This document shows positions 7,986 through 17,818 of a stretch of 64,000 nucleotides of DNA, piece after piece. This DNA is from Pseudomonas nabeulensis (lineage in GTDB: Bacteria; Pseudomonadota; Gammaproteobacteria; Pseudomonadales; Pseudomonadaceae). Each line of letters opens with the position of its first letter. Position 1 is the stretch's first letter. Position numbers and translations under genes: made by a program. The stretch covers positions 62,001-126,000 of the forward strand of contig NZ_QUZT01000002.1 of assembly GCF_004682045.1 (NCBI RefSeq). Reading direction: 5' to 3'. The notes below the pieces were generated by a model. It worked only from the letters and a program-made list of their open reading frames with translations. It was not told the DNA's origin and did no database searches.

Positions 7986-10900
7986 TCAGATGTTCTGGCG
8001 ATCGCCCTTAGGATCGAAGAACACCGAAGACACAATCTCCGCCTCGATCACGCTGCCATCCGCCTGCGGTGAGAACACCCGCTCACCAATACGCTTCAAG
8101 CCGCCCTTCACCACGCCCATGGCAAATGAATAACCCAGGGAGTTGTGGGCATAACTTGAAGTGACGTGACCGACCATCTTCATCGGAATCGACTGCTTGG
8201 GATCAAGCACCAACTGCGCGCCTTCCGGCAGCCACACTTTTGGATCGACCGGCTTCAAGCCCACCAATTGCTTGCGCTCTTCACGCACGCAGTCTTCCCG
8301 GTTCATGCCGCGCCAGCCGATCCACGAGAACGGCTTGGTCCGGCCAACGCACCAGCCCATGTTCAGGTCGTCAGGGGTCATCGAGCCGTCGGTGTCCTGG
8401 CCGACGATGATGAAGCCCTTCTCGGCCCGCAGCACGTGCATGGTTTCGGTGCCGTACGGGGTCAGGTTGTACTTCTTACCGGCATCAACGATTTTTTCCA
8501 GCACGCCCATGGCGTAGTCAGCCTGTACGTTGACTTCGTACGACAGCTCACCGGTAAACGAGATCCGGAACACCCGCGCCGGTACACCGCCCACCAGGCC
8601 TTCTTTCCAGGTCATGAACGGGAAGCCGTCCTTGTCCAGGTCGATGTCGGTGACTTCCGCCAGCAGCTTGCGGCTGTTGGGGCCGGACAGGGTCATGGTC
8701 GCCCAGTGGTCGGTGACCGAGGTGAAGTACACCTTGAGGTCTGGCCATTCGGTCTGTTGGTAGATTTCCAGCCACTGGAGTACGCGGGCCGCGCCGCCGG
8801 TGGTGGTGGTCATCAGGAAGTGGTTGTCAGCGAGGCAGGCGGTAACGCCGTCGTCGAAGACCATGCCGTCTTCCTTGCACATCAGGCCGTAGCGCGCCTT
8901 GCCCACATCGAGCTTGGTCCAGGCGTTGGTGTAGATGCGGTTGAGGAACTCACGGGCATCCGGGCCCTGAATGTCGATCTTGCCGAGGGTGGACGCATCC
9001 AGCAGGCCCACGCTGTCGCGCACGGCCAGGCATTCGCGTTTCACCGCCGCGTGCAGGTCTTCACCGTTGCGCGGGAAGTACCACGGACGCTTCCACTGGC
9101 CGACGTCTTCAAACTCGGCGCCGTTCTTGACGTGCCAGGCTTGCAGCGCGGTGTAGCGTACCGGCTCGAAGATGTGCCCACAGTGACGGCCCGCCACCGC
9201 GCCAAAAGTCACCGGCGTGTAGTTGGGACGGAACATGGTGGTGCCCATCTGCGGGATGGTCACGTTCAGCGAGCGAGCGGCGATGGCCAGGCCGTTGACG
9301 TTGCCCAACTTGCCCTGATCGGTGCCGAAGCCCAGCGCGGTGTAGCGTTTGACGTGCTCGACGGACTCGAAACCTTCGCGGGTCGCCAGTTCGATGGCGG
9401 CGGCGGTGACGTCGTTTTGCAGGTCGACAAATTGCTTCGGTGCCCGTGCGGTGGGCTTGTCGTGAGGCACTTGGTACACCGCCAGGGTCGGCTCTTCCAG
9501 GCGGCTCAACGCTTTTGGCAACGTGCCCTCAACCGGCGCAAACCCGGCTTCGCTGGCGGCACGTACGCCGCCTTCGAAACCGTCTGCCAGGGAATCGCCC
9601 AGGCCGTAGACGCCGTTGATACCACCGACACACACGCGTTTTTGCGGCGCTTCGCCCGGTACGAAACCGAGGATGTCTTCACGCCAGGTCGGCTTGCCAC
9701 CCAGGTGCGAGGCCAAGTGCACCACTGGGCTGTAGCCGCCGGAACTGGCCACCAGGTCGCAGTCCAGCCATTCGCCGGGGCTGGTGACTTTGTGTGCTTT
9801 CACATCGATTGCGGCCACACGGGCAGCGGTGACGTGCTTGCTGCCACGGGCTTCGATCACGGCACTGCCGGTGAGGATACGAATACCTTTGGCTCGGGCT
9901 TCTTCCACCAGCGCGCCGCGTGGGTTGTGGCGCACATCGGCCACGGCGACCACTTGCAGACCGGCGTCGAGCCAGTCCAGCGCAACGCGGTAGGCGTGGT
10001 CGTTGTTGGTCGACAGCACCAGTTTCTTGCCCGGTGCCACGCCATAGCGACGCACGTAGGTAGAGACCGCGCCGGCCAGCATGTTGCCCGGCACGTCGTT
10101 ATTGCCGTAGACCAGTGGACGCTCGCACGCACCGGTCGCCAGCACCACGCGCTTGGCGCGCACACGGTGGATACGCTGACGCACCACGCCAATCGGCGCA
10201 CGGTCACCGAGGTGATCGGTGAGGCGCTCGTGAATGGTCAGGAAGTTGTGGTCGTGGTAGCCGTTGACGGTGGCGCGAGGCAGCAACACCACGTCCGGCA
10301 GGGCCTTGAGCTCAGCAATGACGCTGGCGACCCATTCAACAGCCGGTTTACCGTCGAGGCTTTCGCGGGAATCCAGCAGCGAACCGCCAAACTCTTCCTG
10401 CTCATCGGCGATGATCACGCGGGCACCACTGCGTGCAGCCGCCAATGCAGCCGCCAGACCGGCAGGGCCAGCACCCACCACCAGCACATCGCAGTGACGG
10501 TTGAAGTTGTCGTAGGTGTCCGGGTCGTTCTCGGTCGGCGAGCGGCCAAGGCCTGCGGCCTTACGAATGTACTTCTCGTAGGTCATCCAGAACGATTGCG
10601 GGTACATGAAGGTTTTGTAGTAGAAGCCCGGCGGCATCAGCTTGCCGCCGACCTTGCCAAGAATGCCCATCACATCGGTGTTGACGTTCGGCCAGCCGTT
10701 GGTGCTGGTGGCGACCAGGCCTTGATACAGCGCCTGTTGCGTGGCACGCACGTTGGGGATCTGGGTGGCTTCGGTGGCGCCGATTTGCAGCACCGCGTTT
10801 GGCTCTTCGGCGCCCGCAGCAAAGATGCCGCGAGGACGCGAATACTTGAAGCTGCGGCCGATGATGTCGACGCCGTTGGCCAACAATGCGGCGGCCAGGG

Positions 10901-11003
10901 TGTCGCCTTCAAAGCCCTTGTAGGTCTGGCCGTTGAAGCTGAACGTCAGGACTTTATTACGGTCGATCCGGCCACCGTTGGACAGGCGATTGGTCTGGCT
11001 CAT
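7986..11003 (-). CDS. soxA: Sarcosine oxidase alpha subunit
   Basis: A 1005-residue large subunit that with SoxB, D and G oxidises sarcosine to glycine, hydrogen peroxide and 5,10-methylene-THF. The N-terminal ~110 residues have a ferredoxin-like fold (FNGQTYKGFEGDTLAAALLANG). An NAD-binding flavoprotein region follows, with VVGAGPAGLAAALAAARSG at about residue 175 and a second dinucleotide motif near 330. The C-terminal ~400 residues form a GcvT-like folate-binding module (GLLDASTLGKIDIQGPDAREF). Full length for the family. The start overlaps soxD's stop by four bases. Note the very long open frame on the opposite strand, which I treat as a GC-rich shadow. Confidence 0.95.
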   Translation of the reverse strand: MSQTNRLSNGGRIDRNKVLTFSFNGQTYKGFEGDTLAAALLANGVDIIGRSFKYSRPRGIFAAGAEEPNAVLQIGATEATQIPNVRATQQALYQGLVATSTNGWPNVNTDVMGILGKVGGKLMPPGFYYKTFMYPQSFWMTYEKYIRKAAGLGRSPTENDPDTYDNFNRHCDVLVVGAGPAGLAAALAAARSGARVIIADEQEEFGGSLLDSRESLDGKPAVEWVASVIAELKALPDVVLLPRATVNGYHDHNFLTIHERLTDHLGDRAPIGVVRQRIHRVRAKRVVLATGACERPLVYGNNDVPGNMLAGAVSTYVRRYGVAPGKKLVLSTNNDHAYRVALDWLDAGLQVVAVADVRHNPRGALVEEARAKGIRILTGSAVIEARGSKHVTAARVAAIDVKAHKVTSPGEWLDCDLVASSGGYSPVVHLASHLGGKPTWREDILGFVPGEAPQKRVCVGGINGVYGLGDSLADGFEGGVRAASEAGFAPVEGTLPKALSRLEEPTLAVYQVPHDKPTARAPKQFVDLQNDVTAAAIELATREGFESVEHVKRYTALGFGTDQGKLGNVNGLAIAARSLNVTIPQMGTTMFRPNYTPVTFGAVAGRHCGHIFEPVRYTALQAWHVKNGAEFEDVGQWKRPWYFPRNGEDLHAAVKRECLAVRDSVGLLDASTLGKIDIQGPDAREFLNRIYTNAWTKLDVGKARYGLMCKEDGMVFDDGVTACLADNHFLMTTTTGGAARVLQWLEIYQQTEWPDLKVYFTSVTDHWATMTLSGPNSRKLLAEVTDIDLDKDGFPFMTWKEGLVGGVPARVFRISFTGELSYEVNVQADYAMGVLEKIVDAGKKYNLTPYGTETMHVLRAEKGFIIVGQDTDGSMTPDDLNMGWCVGRTKPFSWIGWRGMNREDCVREERKQLVGLKPVDPKVWLPEGAQLVLDPKQSIPMKMVGHVTSSYAHNSLGYSFAMGVVKGGLKRIGERVFSPQADGSVIEAEIVSSVFFDPKGDRQNI

Positions 11004-11302
11004 ACCTTCTCTCCAGCAGCCTTGGCGGTAAATTGCGGCTTGGTGCCGATCTTGTAGGTTTCAAGAATTTCGTAGGTCAGGGTGTCGCGGGTGGCGTTGA
11101 AATACTGGCGGCAACCGGCGGCATGAATCCACAGTTCGTGGTGCAGGCCGCGAGGGTTGTCGCGGAAGAACATGTAGTCGCCCCACTGCTCGTCGGTGCA
11201 GGTGTTCGGGTCCAGCGGGCGCGGGATGTGCGCTTGGCCGGACGCGTGGAATTCCTCTTCGGAGCGCAGTTCGCCACAGTGAGGACAGAAGATATGCAAC
11301 AT
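11000..11302 (-). CDS. soxD: Sarcosine oxidase delta subunit
   Basis: A 100-residue zinc-binding subunit of the sarcosine oxidase complex. The expected ligands are Cys6 and Cys9 (FCPHCGELRSEEEFH) with His60 and Cys64 (LWIHAAGCRQYF). It starts 15 bases downstream of soxB and overlaps soxA by four bases, so the B-D-A order and coupling match the known complex. Secure assignment. Confidence 0.95.
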   Translation of the reverse strand: MLHIFCPHCGELRSEEEFHASGQAHIPRPLDPNTCTDEQWGDYMFFRDNPRGLHHELWIHAAGCRQYFNATRDTLTYEILETYKIGTKPQFTAKAAGEKV

Positions 11303-11317
11303 AGGAAATTTCTCCTG

Positions 11318-12568
11318 TTAGTGGGCGACGGCCGCAGCGCCGTGTTCGTCGATCAACGCACCGTTGTGGAAACGGTCGATGGAGAAAGGTGCTGCCAACG
11401 GGTGCATTTCACCTTTGGCGAGACTTGCGGCAAACACGTTGCCTGAGCCCGGTGTGGCCTTGAAGCCACCGGTGCCCCAACCGCAGTTGAAGAACATGTT
11501 CGGCACTGGGGTTTTGGAGATGATCGGGCACGCGTCCGGCGTGGTGTCGACGATGCCGCCCCACTGGCGGTTCATGCGCACGCGGGACAGCACCGGGAAC
11601 ATCTCGACGATGGCCTGGATGGTGTGCTCGATCACCGGGTACGAACCGCGCTGGCCGTAGCCGTTGTAGCCGTCGATACCCGCGCCGATCACCAGGTCGC
11701 CCTTGTCGGACTGGCTGATGTAACCGTGCACGGCGTTGGACATGATCACGCTGTCGATAATCGGCTTGATCGGCTCCGACACCAACGCTTGCAGCGGGTG
11801 GGATTCCACCGGCAGGCGGAAACCGGCCAGCGAGGCCATGTGCCCGGAGTTACCGGCCGTGACCACACCGACGCGCTTGGCGCCGATAAAGCCCTTGTTG
11901 GTTTCGACGCCGATGCACACGCCGTTTTCCTTGCGGAAACCGATCACTTCGGTCTGCTGGATCAAATCCACGCCGAGGGCGTCAGCGGCACGGGCAAAAC
12001 CCCAGGCCACGGCATCGTGACGGGCCACGCCGCCACGCCGTTGCACGGTGGCGCCGAGTACCGGGTAGCGGGTGTTTTTCGAGCAGTCGAGGTACGGGAT
12101 CTCGTCGGCCACTTGCTTGGCGTTGAGCAGTTCACCGTCCACGCCGTTGAGGCGGTTGGCACTCACGCGGCGCTCGGAATCACGGATGTCTTGCAGGGTG
12201 TGGCACAGGTTGTACACGCCGCGCTGGGAGAACATCACGTTGTAGTTCAGGTCCTGGGACAGGCCTTCCCACAGTTTCATCGCGTGTTCGTACAGGTGCG
12301 CCGACTCGTCCCACAGGTAGTTGGAGCGCACGATGGTGGTGTTGCGCGCGGTGTTACCGCCGCCCAGCCAGCCTTTCTCGACCACGGCCACGTTGGTGAT
12401 GCCGTGTTCCTTGGCCAGGTAGTAGGCGGTCGCCAGACCATGCCCGCCACCGCCGACGATGACCACGTCGTAGACCTTTTTAGGGGTGGGCGTGCGCCAC
12501 ATCTTCTGCCAGTTTTCGTGGTGGCTGAGGGAGTGTTTGAAGAGGCCGAAGCCCGAGTAGCGTTGCAT
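11318..12568 (-). CDS. soxB: Sarcosine oxidase beta subunit
   Basis: A 416-residue flavoprotein of the DAO/GlyOX family, holding FAD and the covalently bound FMN where sarcosine is oxidised. The FAD turn [18 protein letters not shown] is near residue 35, and the C-terminal blocks [17 protein letters not shown] and [18 protein letters not shown] are characteristic. I start at 12568: GGAG lies eight bases upstream, while an ATG six bases earlier would sit only two bases from it. A longer reading frame that runs into glyA is not credible. Operon order glyA-soxB-D-A-G-purU-fdhA. Confidence 0.95.
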   Translation of the reverse strand: MQRYSGFGLFKHSLSHHENWQKMWRTPTPKKVYDVVIVGGGGHGLATAYYLAKEHGITNVAVVEKGWLGGGNTARNTTIVRSNYLWDESAHLYEHAMKLWEGLSQDLNYNVMFSQRGVYNLCHTLQDIRDSERRVSANRLNGVDGELLNAKQVADEIPYLDCSKNTRYPVLGATVQRRGGVARHDAVAWGFARAADALGVDLIQQTEVIGFRKENGVCIGVETNKGFIGAKRVGVVTAGNSGHMASLAGFRLPVESHPLQALVSEPIKPIIDSVIMSNAVHGYISQSDKGDLVIGAGIDGYNGYGQRGSYPVIEHTIQAIVEMFPVLSRVRMNRQWGGIVDTTPDACPIISKTPVPNMFFNCGWGTGGFKATPGSGNVFAASLAKGEMHPLAAPFSIDRFHNGALIDEHGAAAVAH

Positions 12569-12590
12569 AGTCATTACTCCAAAACCGCGC

Positions 12591-13844
<1,254 letters not shown>

Positions 13845-13988
13845 CGCGTCTCTCCCAGCCTTTCGTATTGTTGAGGCCCGGTGCAGGGCCCTTTGATGCG
13901 ATGGTAGGGCTGGCGCTTATAGATCAAATGCCTACGGGCGCCACGCAAAGGTGCGTTTACGACATGGCAGGAACAACACTGGATAAAT

Positions 13989-14076
13989 GTGGGAGGGGGC
14001 CTGCCCCCGATAGCAGTGGGTCAGCTTGCACAGGCAGTGGCTGGTACATCGCCATCGGGGGCAAGCCCCCTCCCAC
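13989..14076. repeat. REP doublet, class A
   Basis: An inverted pair of class A halves between glyA and the TraX-like gene. The first half carries a GCCT variant in place of GCTT. It may form the transcription-end hairpin of the TraX-like gene. Confidence 0.88.
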
Positions 14077-14082
14077 AGGGGG

Positions 14083-14805
14083 TTAGGCGATGATCTTGCG
14101 GACGATTAGCAGCAGGAGGAAGTGCAGCGGATAAAGGGTATAAGCCCAGCGCCGCATCGCCGGCGGCGAGACGTTTTTGGCATGTCGCAACAAGACAAGG
14201 CCAGCCAATGGCGCGATCAGGCATGCGGCCAATCCCGCTATCGCCACCAGCGACCCGCTATTGAGCAGGATTTGCCATTGATTGGCCGCCACACACACCA
14301 CCCCCGGCAGTACGCTGAAATACCACGGACGACGAAACACCAGCAGCATCGCCAACGGCAACAACACACCAAAAAAACCGAACATCAAGTGCGTGGAAAA
14401 CACGGCCGCTATCACGAGTGCAATCAGCGCCAATCCCCGATCAAAAAGCGCCTTTTGCTGCCATCCCCGCGCAACCAGCATCCCCAGCGCCAACGTCGGC
14501 AACACATTCAACGTATCGGCATCCTCGATAAACATCCGATAGGGCACTTCGCTGATCACGCTGAACAGCAGCAGCCAACCCAGGTAACGCCCACTGACCG
14601 ACGCGATTTTCACCCGGTGCACATTCGCCGCAATCGCCAGGCAAAACCACGGGAATGCCAGGCGTCCCGGCACATACAACCCATCCAGGCTCAACCCGAC
14701 ATACCGCAGGTGATCAAGCACCATGCACAGCAGCGCCAGCCACTTGAGCAGGTCCAGGGCGCCGTCTCGGACAGGTCCGACAGGCAAGGTGTGAGTACCG
14801 TGCAT
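14083..14805 (-). CDS. TraX-family integral membrane protein
   Basis: A 240-residue polytopic membrane protein with seven or so hydrophobic segments and the TraX opening (RDGALDLLKWLALLCMVLDHLRYVG). TraX proteins acetylate F-pilin in conjugation, but chromosomal relatives are common in Pseudomonas and have no pilin nearby, as here. The end TLYPLHFLLLLIVRK is typical of acyltransferase-3-like folds. I prefer the ATG at 14805, with GGGGA just upstream; an ATG at 14826 is in frame and would add seven residues. It lies divergent from ltaE, whose promoter region it shares. Substrate unknown. Confidence 0.75.
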   Translation of the reverse strand: MHGTHTLPVGPVRDGALDLLKWLALLCMVLDHLRYVGLSLDGLYVPGRLAFPWFCLAIAANVHRVKIASVSGRYLGWLLLFSVISEVPYRMFIEDADTLNVLPTLALGMLVARGWQQKALFDRGLALIALVIAAVFSTHLMFGFFGVLLPLAMLLVFRRPWYFSVLPGVVCVAANQWQILLNSGSLVAIAGLAACLIAPLAGLVLLRHAKNVSPPAMRRWAYTLYPLHFLLLLIVRKIIA

Positions 14806-14895
14806 AATTCCCCAACGACTTTGCATTTACAGTGCGTGCGCCCCCCCAACAATCTTGGTTACAGTGCGCTCCAACATCGACCACAGGAACGGGCC

Positions 14896-15936
14896 ATGAC
14901 CGACAAGAGCCAACAATTTGCCAGTGACAACTATTCCGGCATCTGCCCGGAAGCCTGGGCCGCCATGGAACAAGCCAACCAGGGCCATCAACGTGCCTAC
15001 GGCGATGATGAATGGACCCACCGCGCCGCCGACGGTTTCCGTAATTTGTTCGAAACCGACTGCGAAGTGTTCTTCGCCTTCAACGGTACGGCGGCCAACT
15101 CCCTGGCGCTGTCCTCGTTGTGCCAGAGCTACCATAGCGTGATTTGCTCGGAAACCGCCCACGTCGAAACCGACGAATGCGGCGCGCCGGAGTTTTTCTC
15201 CAACGGCTCCAAGCTACTCACCGCCCGCACCGAAAACGGCAAGCTGACCCCGGAGTCGATCCGCGAGATCGCCCTCAAGCGCCAGGACATCCACTACCCC
15301 AAGCCGCGCGTGGTCACCCTTACCCAAGCCACCGAAGTCGGCAGCGTGTACACCCCGGATGAAATCCGCGCCATCAGCGTGACCTGCAAGGAACTGGGCC
15401 TGAACCTGCACATGGACGGCGCGCGCTTCTCCAATGCCTGCGCGTTCCTCGGTTGCTCACCGGCCGACCTGACCTGGAAGGCCGGCGTGGATGTGTTGTG
15501 CTTTGGCGGCACCAAGAACGGCATGGCGGTGGGTGAAGCGATCCTGTTCTTCAACCACAAGCTGGCTGAAGACTTCGACTACCGCTGCAAACAGGCGGGC
15601 CAGTTGGCGTCGAAAATGCGCTTTTTGTCTGCGCCTTGGGTGGGCCTTCTGGAGAACGATGCGTGGCTCAAGCACGCGCGTCACGCCAACCACTGCGCGC
15701 AACTGCTGAGCAGCCTGGTGGCGGATATTCCCGGCGTGGAATTGATGTTCCCGGTGCAGGCCAACGGCGTGTTCCTACAGCTGTCAGAACCGGCTATCGC
15801 GGCGCTGACGGCCAAGGGCTGGCGCTTCTACACCTTCATCGGCAAAGGCGGCGCACGGTTCATGTGTGCGTGGGATACCGAGGAAGAGCGTGTAAGGGAA
15901 TTGGCAGCAGATATCCGCGAAGTGATGGGCGCCTGA
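14896..15936 (+). CDS. ltaE: Low-specificity L-threonine aldolase
   Basis: A 346-residue PLP enzyme cleaving L-threonine and allo-threonine to glycine and acetaldehyde. The PLP lysine is in LCFGGTKNGMAVGEA, and the substrate region HMDGARFSNACAFLG is present. The start at 14896 gives the conserved opening MTDKSQQFASDNYSG and has GGAACGGG just upstream; the much longer open frame to its left is not coding. Its place among glycine-forming genes fits a role in the glycine/serine pool. Identity is firm. Confidence 0.93.
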   Translation: MTDKSQQFASDNYSGICPEAWAAMEQANQGHQRAYGDDEWTHRAADGFRNLFETDCEVFFAFNGTAANSLALSSLCQSYHSVICSETAHVETDECGAPEFFSNGSKLLTARTENGKLTPESIREIALKRQDIHYPKPRVVTLTQATEVGSVYTPDEIRAISVTCKELGLNLHMDGARFSNACAFLGCSPADLTWKAGVDVLCFGGTKNGMAVGEAILFFNHKLAEDFDYRCKQAGQLASKMRFLSAPWVGLLENDAWLKHARHANHCAQLLSSLVADIPGVELMFPVQANGVFLQLSEPAIAALTAKGWRFYTFIGKGGARFMCAWDTEEERVRELAADIREVMGA

Positions 15937-16014
15937 TACTGGCGCAATGCCGAGTCTGTTATTTGATATTTCTGACAGCAGCACACTGCATTTTCATTGA
16001 CTAGCCTCTTGGAA

Positions 16015-16053
16015 CCCGAAAGGAAAACGCCGCTGCAGCGGCCACCTTTCGGG
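16015..16053 (+). ncRNA. Two-tier hairpin in the leader of a small orphan gene
   Basis: CCCGAAAGG at 16015–16023 pairs perfectly with CCTTTCGGG at 16045–16053; inside it, GCCGCTGCAGCGGC at 16029–16042 is a perfect 14-base palindrome. Downstream, GCCGA/TCGGC and a CCG-GAAA-CGG tetraloop stem follow before the ATG at 16110. No U-run follows, so it is a poor intrinsic terminator for ltaE and may be a structured 5' leader. No known riboswitch family recognised. Confidence 0.5.
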
Positions 16054-16109
16054 CACAACTGCCTGCCGAATCATCGGCCGGAAACGGAAATCCAGCAGAG
16101 AGCTAAACC

Positions 16110-16310
16110 ATGGAATATCAAAGCAACGGCAACACCCTGCAAAGCGACGGCACTGTCAGCACCACCGTGATTGACTGGGATGAGTTCCGCAAATACGCCA
16201 AAGTCGGCGACACCATCCGTGAGCCATCAAGGACACTGCGGATCTACGATAAAGTCTATGAATTGACAGCATCAGGCCAGCACTTCGTCGTACACATCTA
16301 CGCCCAGTAA
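16110..16310 (+). CDS. Small hypothetical protein of 66 residues
   Basis: A compact soluble protein with no signal peptide or membrane helix. It begins with a polar Gln/Asn/Gly/Ser stretch and continues with a mixed domain (DWDEFRKYAKVGDTIREPSR, then a beta-rich end YDKVYELTASGQHFVVHIYAQ). AGAG lies 9–10 bases upstream. It stands alone between ltaE and gbcB with a structured leader before it and a REP doublet after it. I do not recognise the family; a small uncharacterised gene near this place also exists in other pseudomonads as I recall. Balanced codon use supports it being real. Confidence 0.6.
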   Translation: MEYQSNGNTLQSDGTVSTTVIDWDEFRKYAKVGDTIREPSRTLRIYDKVYELTASGQHFVVHIYAQ

Positions 16311-16325
16311 TCACACAAAGCAAAG

Positions 16326-16412
16326 GTGGGAGGGGGCTTGCCCCCGATGGCGGTACATCAGCAACAGATCTGTTGGCTGACACACTGCTATCGGGGGCAA
16401 GCCCCCTCCCAC
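16326..16412. repeat. REP doublet, class A
   Basis: A full inverted pair of class A halves between the convergent 66-residue gene and gbcB, where it could act as a shared transcription-end hairpin. Confidence 0.9.
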
Positions 16413-16437
16413 ATTGGATTGTGCCCACTTGAGAGCG

Positions 16438-17538
16438 TCAGAACTCGATGCGCACATCACCCTTCGGCACGCTGCAGCACGACAGGATGTAACCCTCGGC
16501 TTCGTCTTCCTCGGTAATCCCGCCGTTGTGGTCCATCTCGACCTCGCCGCCCAGCTTCATCACCTTGCATGTACCGCAGATCCCCATGCCGCAGGCCTTC
16601 GGAATCAACAGGCCAAGCTTGGCCGCCGCCGCATGCACGGTTTCCCCCGGTGCCACGCGGATGCTTTTGCCCGAGGCAATGAATTCCACCTGATGCAGGT
16701 CTGCCAAATCGATTTCCGGCGCATCCGCCGCTTGTTCGGCTTGCTCCACCGCGTCGGCACGGGCTTCCGGCGGCGTGGCGCCAAAAGATTCCTCGTGGTA
16801 GCGGGTCATGTCGAAACCGGCGACTTCCAGCAAGCGCTTCACCGCGTTCATATACGGCGTTGGCCCGCAGCAGAACACTTCGCGCTCCAGGAAGTCCGGC
16901 ACCATCAATTCGAGCATCTTGTGGTTCAGATAGCCGCGATACCCCGCCCACGGCTCGCCCAGGCCGTGCTTCTCGCAAATCAGGTGCAGGCTGAAGTTGT
17001 CGATCCGCGACGCCATATGCTCCAGCTCGCGGTGGTAAATGATGTCTTTGGGAGAGCGGGCGCTGTGGATAAACGTCATGTCGACGTTGGCGTTGGTGTC
17101 GTAGAACCAACGCGCCATGGACATCACCGGGGTGATCCCCACGCCGCCACTGAGGTACAGCACTTTCGGGCTTGGGAAGTCGATGGCATTGAACAGCCCC
17201 ACCGGCCCGTGCACCGCCAGTTCCTGGCCTTCATGCAACGTGTCGTGCAGCCAGTTGGACACCCGCCCGCCGGGCACGCGCTTGATGGTCACCGAAAAGC
17301 TATAGGGCACCGACGGCGAGCTGGAAATGGTGTAGGAGCGCATGATCGGCTGGCCTTCGATTTCCAGCTCCAGGGTGACGAATTGCCCCGGTTTGAAAAA
17401 GAACAGGATCGGCTGGTCAGCCATGAAACAGAAGGTGCGCACATCCCAGGTTTCCTGGATGACTTTGACGCAACGGACGATGTGCCGACCATTGGCCCAG
17501 GTCTGGGTGGTTACCGGATTCAGGAAATTGTTAGACAT
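16438..17538 (-). CDS. gbcB: Glycine betaine monooxygenase reductase subunit
   Basis: A 366-residue ferredoxin reductase that passes electrons from NAD(P)H to the Rieske subunit GbcA. The FAD-binding motif MRSYTISSSP and nucleotide-binding LYLSGGVGITPVMSMARW lie in the first two-thirds. The C-terminal ~90 residues form a plant-type [2Fe-2S] domain with CGMGICGTCKVMKLGGEV and a final cysteine in GYILSCCS. I start at 17538 with GGAGAACAAC upstream; 27 further codons upstream are open but lack a ribosome site. Divergent from gbcA across a 280-base gap that must carry both promoters. Confidence 0.92.
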   Translation of the reverse strand: MSNNFLNPVTTQTWANGRHIVRCVKVIQETWDVRTFCFMADQPILFFFKPGQFVTLELEIEGQPIMRSYTISSSPSVPYSFSVTIKRVPGGRVSNWLHDTLHEGQELAVHGPVGLFNAIDFPSPKVLYLSGGVGITPVMSMARWFYDTNANVDMTFIHSARSPKDIIYHRELEHMASRIDNFSLHLICEKHGLGEPWAGYRGYLNHKMLELMVPDFLEREVFCCGPTPYMNAVKRLLEVAGFDMTRYHEESFGATPPEARADAVEQAEQAADAPEIDLADLHQVEFIASGKSIRVAPGETVHAAAAKLGLLIPKACGMGICGTCKVMKLGGEVEMDHNGGITEEDEAEGYILSCCSVPKGDVRIEF

Positions 17539-17818
17539 GTTGTTCTCCACCGCCGACGTCGGCCTTATGGTGGCGATTCTGCGTAACGCCGAATGCGCCC
17601 ATTTACCTATCTGCGACATTCACATACTTATCGCGACCAGCCCCCAACGACCTAGGGTTGCGCGTCGGGATCAGATTGGGCCATGTCGCCCATAGATAAG
17701 GTTCGGCCCATCGGCGGCCCCACACTCGCTCCCAACAACGACGCTTTTTTTACGCCTTGCTGCAAACCTGATTAGCCACTTATCTCGGCCACACAGAATG
17801 GCCATGAGGACACACACG
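17539..17818. promoter_or_regulatory. Divergent gbcB/gbcA promoter region
   Basis: A 280-base gap between two divergent genes of one enzyme. By established knowledge GbdR activates gbcAB when glycine betaine or dimethylglycine is present, so an operator is expected here. I see no clean long palindrome and cannot place the site from sequence alone. Confidence 0.5.

Noticed and set aside
8166..11057. 963-codon open frame opposite soxA
   Set aside because: It mirrors a full-length conserved gene in a GC-rich genome; His/Gln/Val-rich composition and no ribosome site show it is a shadow. The same holds for long frames opposite dgcA (35257–37800), betT (53254–55452) and glyA.
13845..14082. Glycine riboswitch before glyA
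   Set aside because: I looked for the conserved glycine-aptamer core and did not see it; the gap is mostly a REP doublet.
14083..14805. Conjugation locus, because of the TraX-like gene
   Set aside because: No other tra, relaxase or pilin gene is near; chromosomal TraX-like proteins are common.
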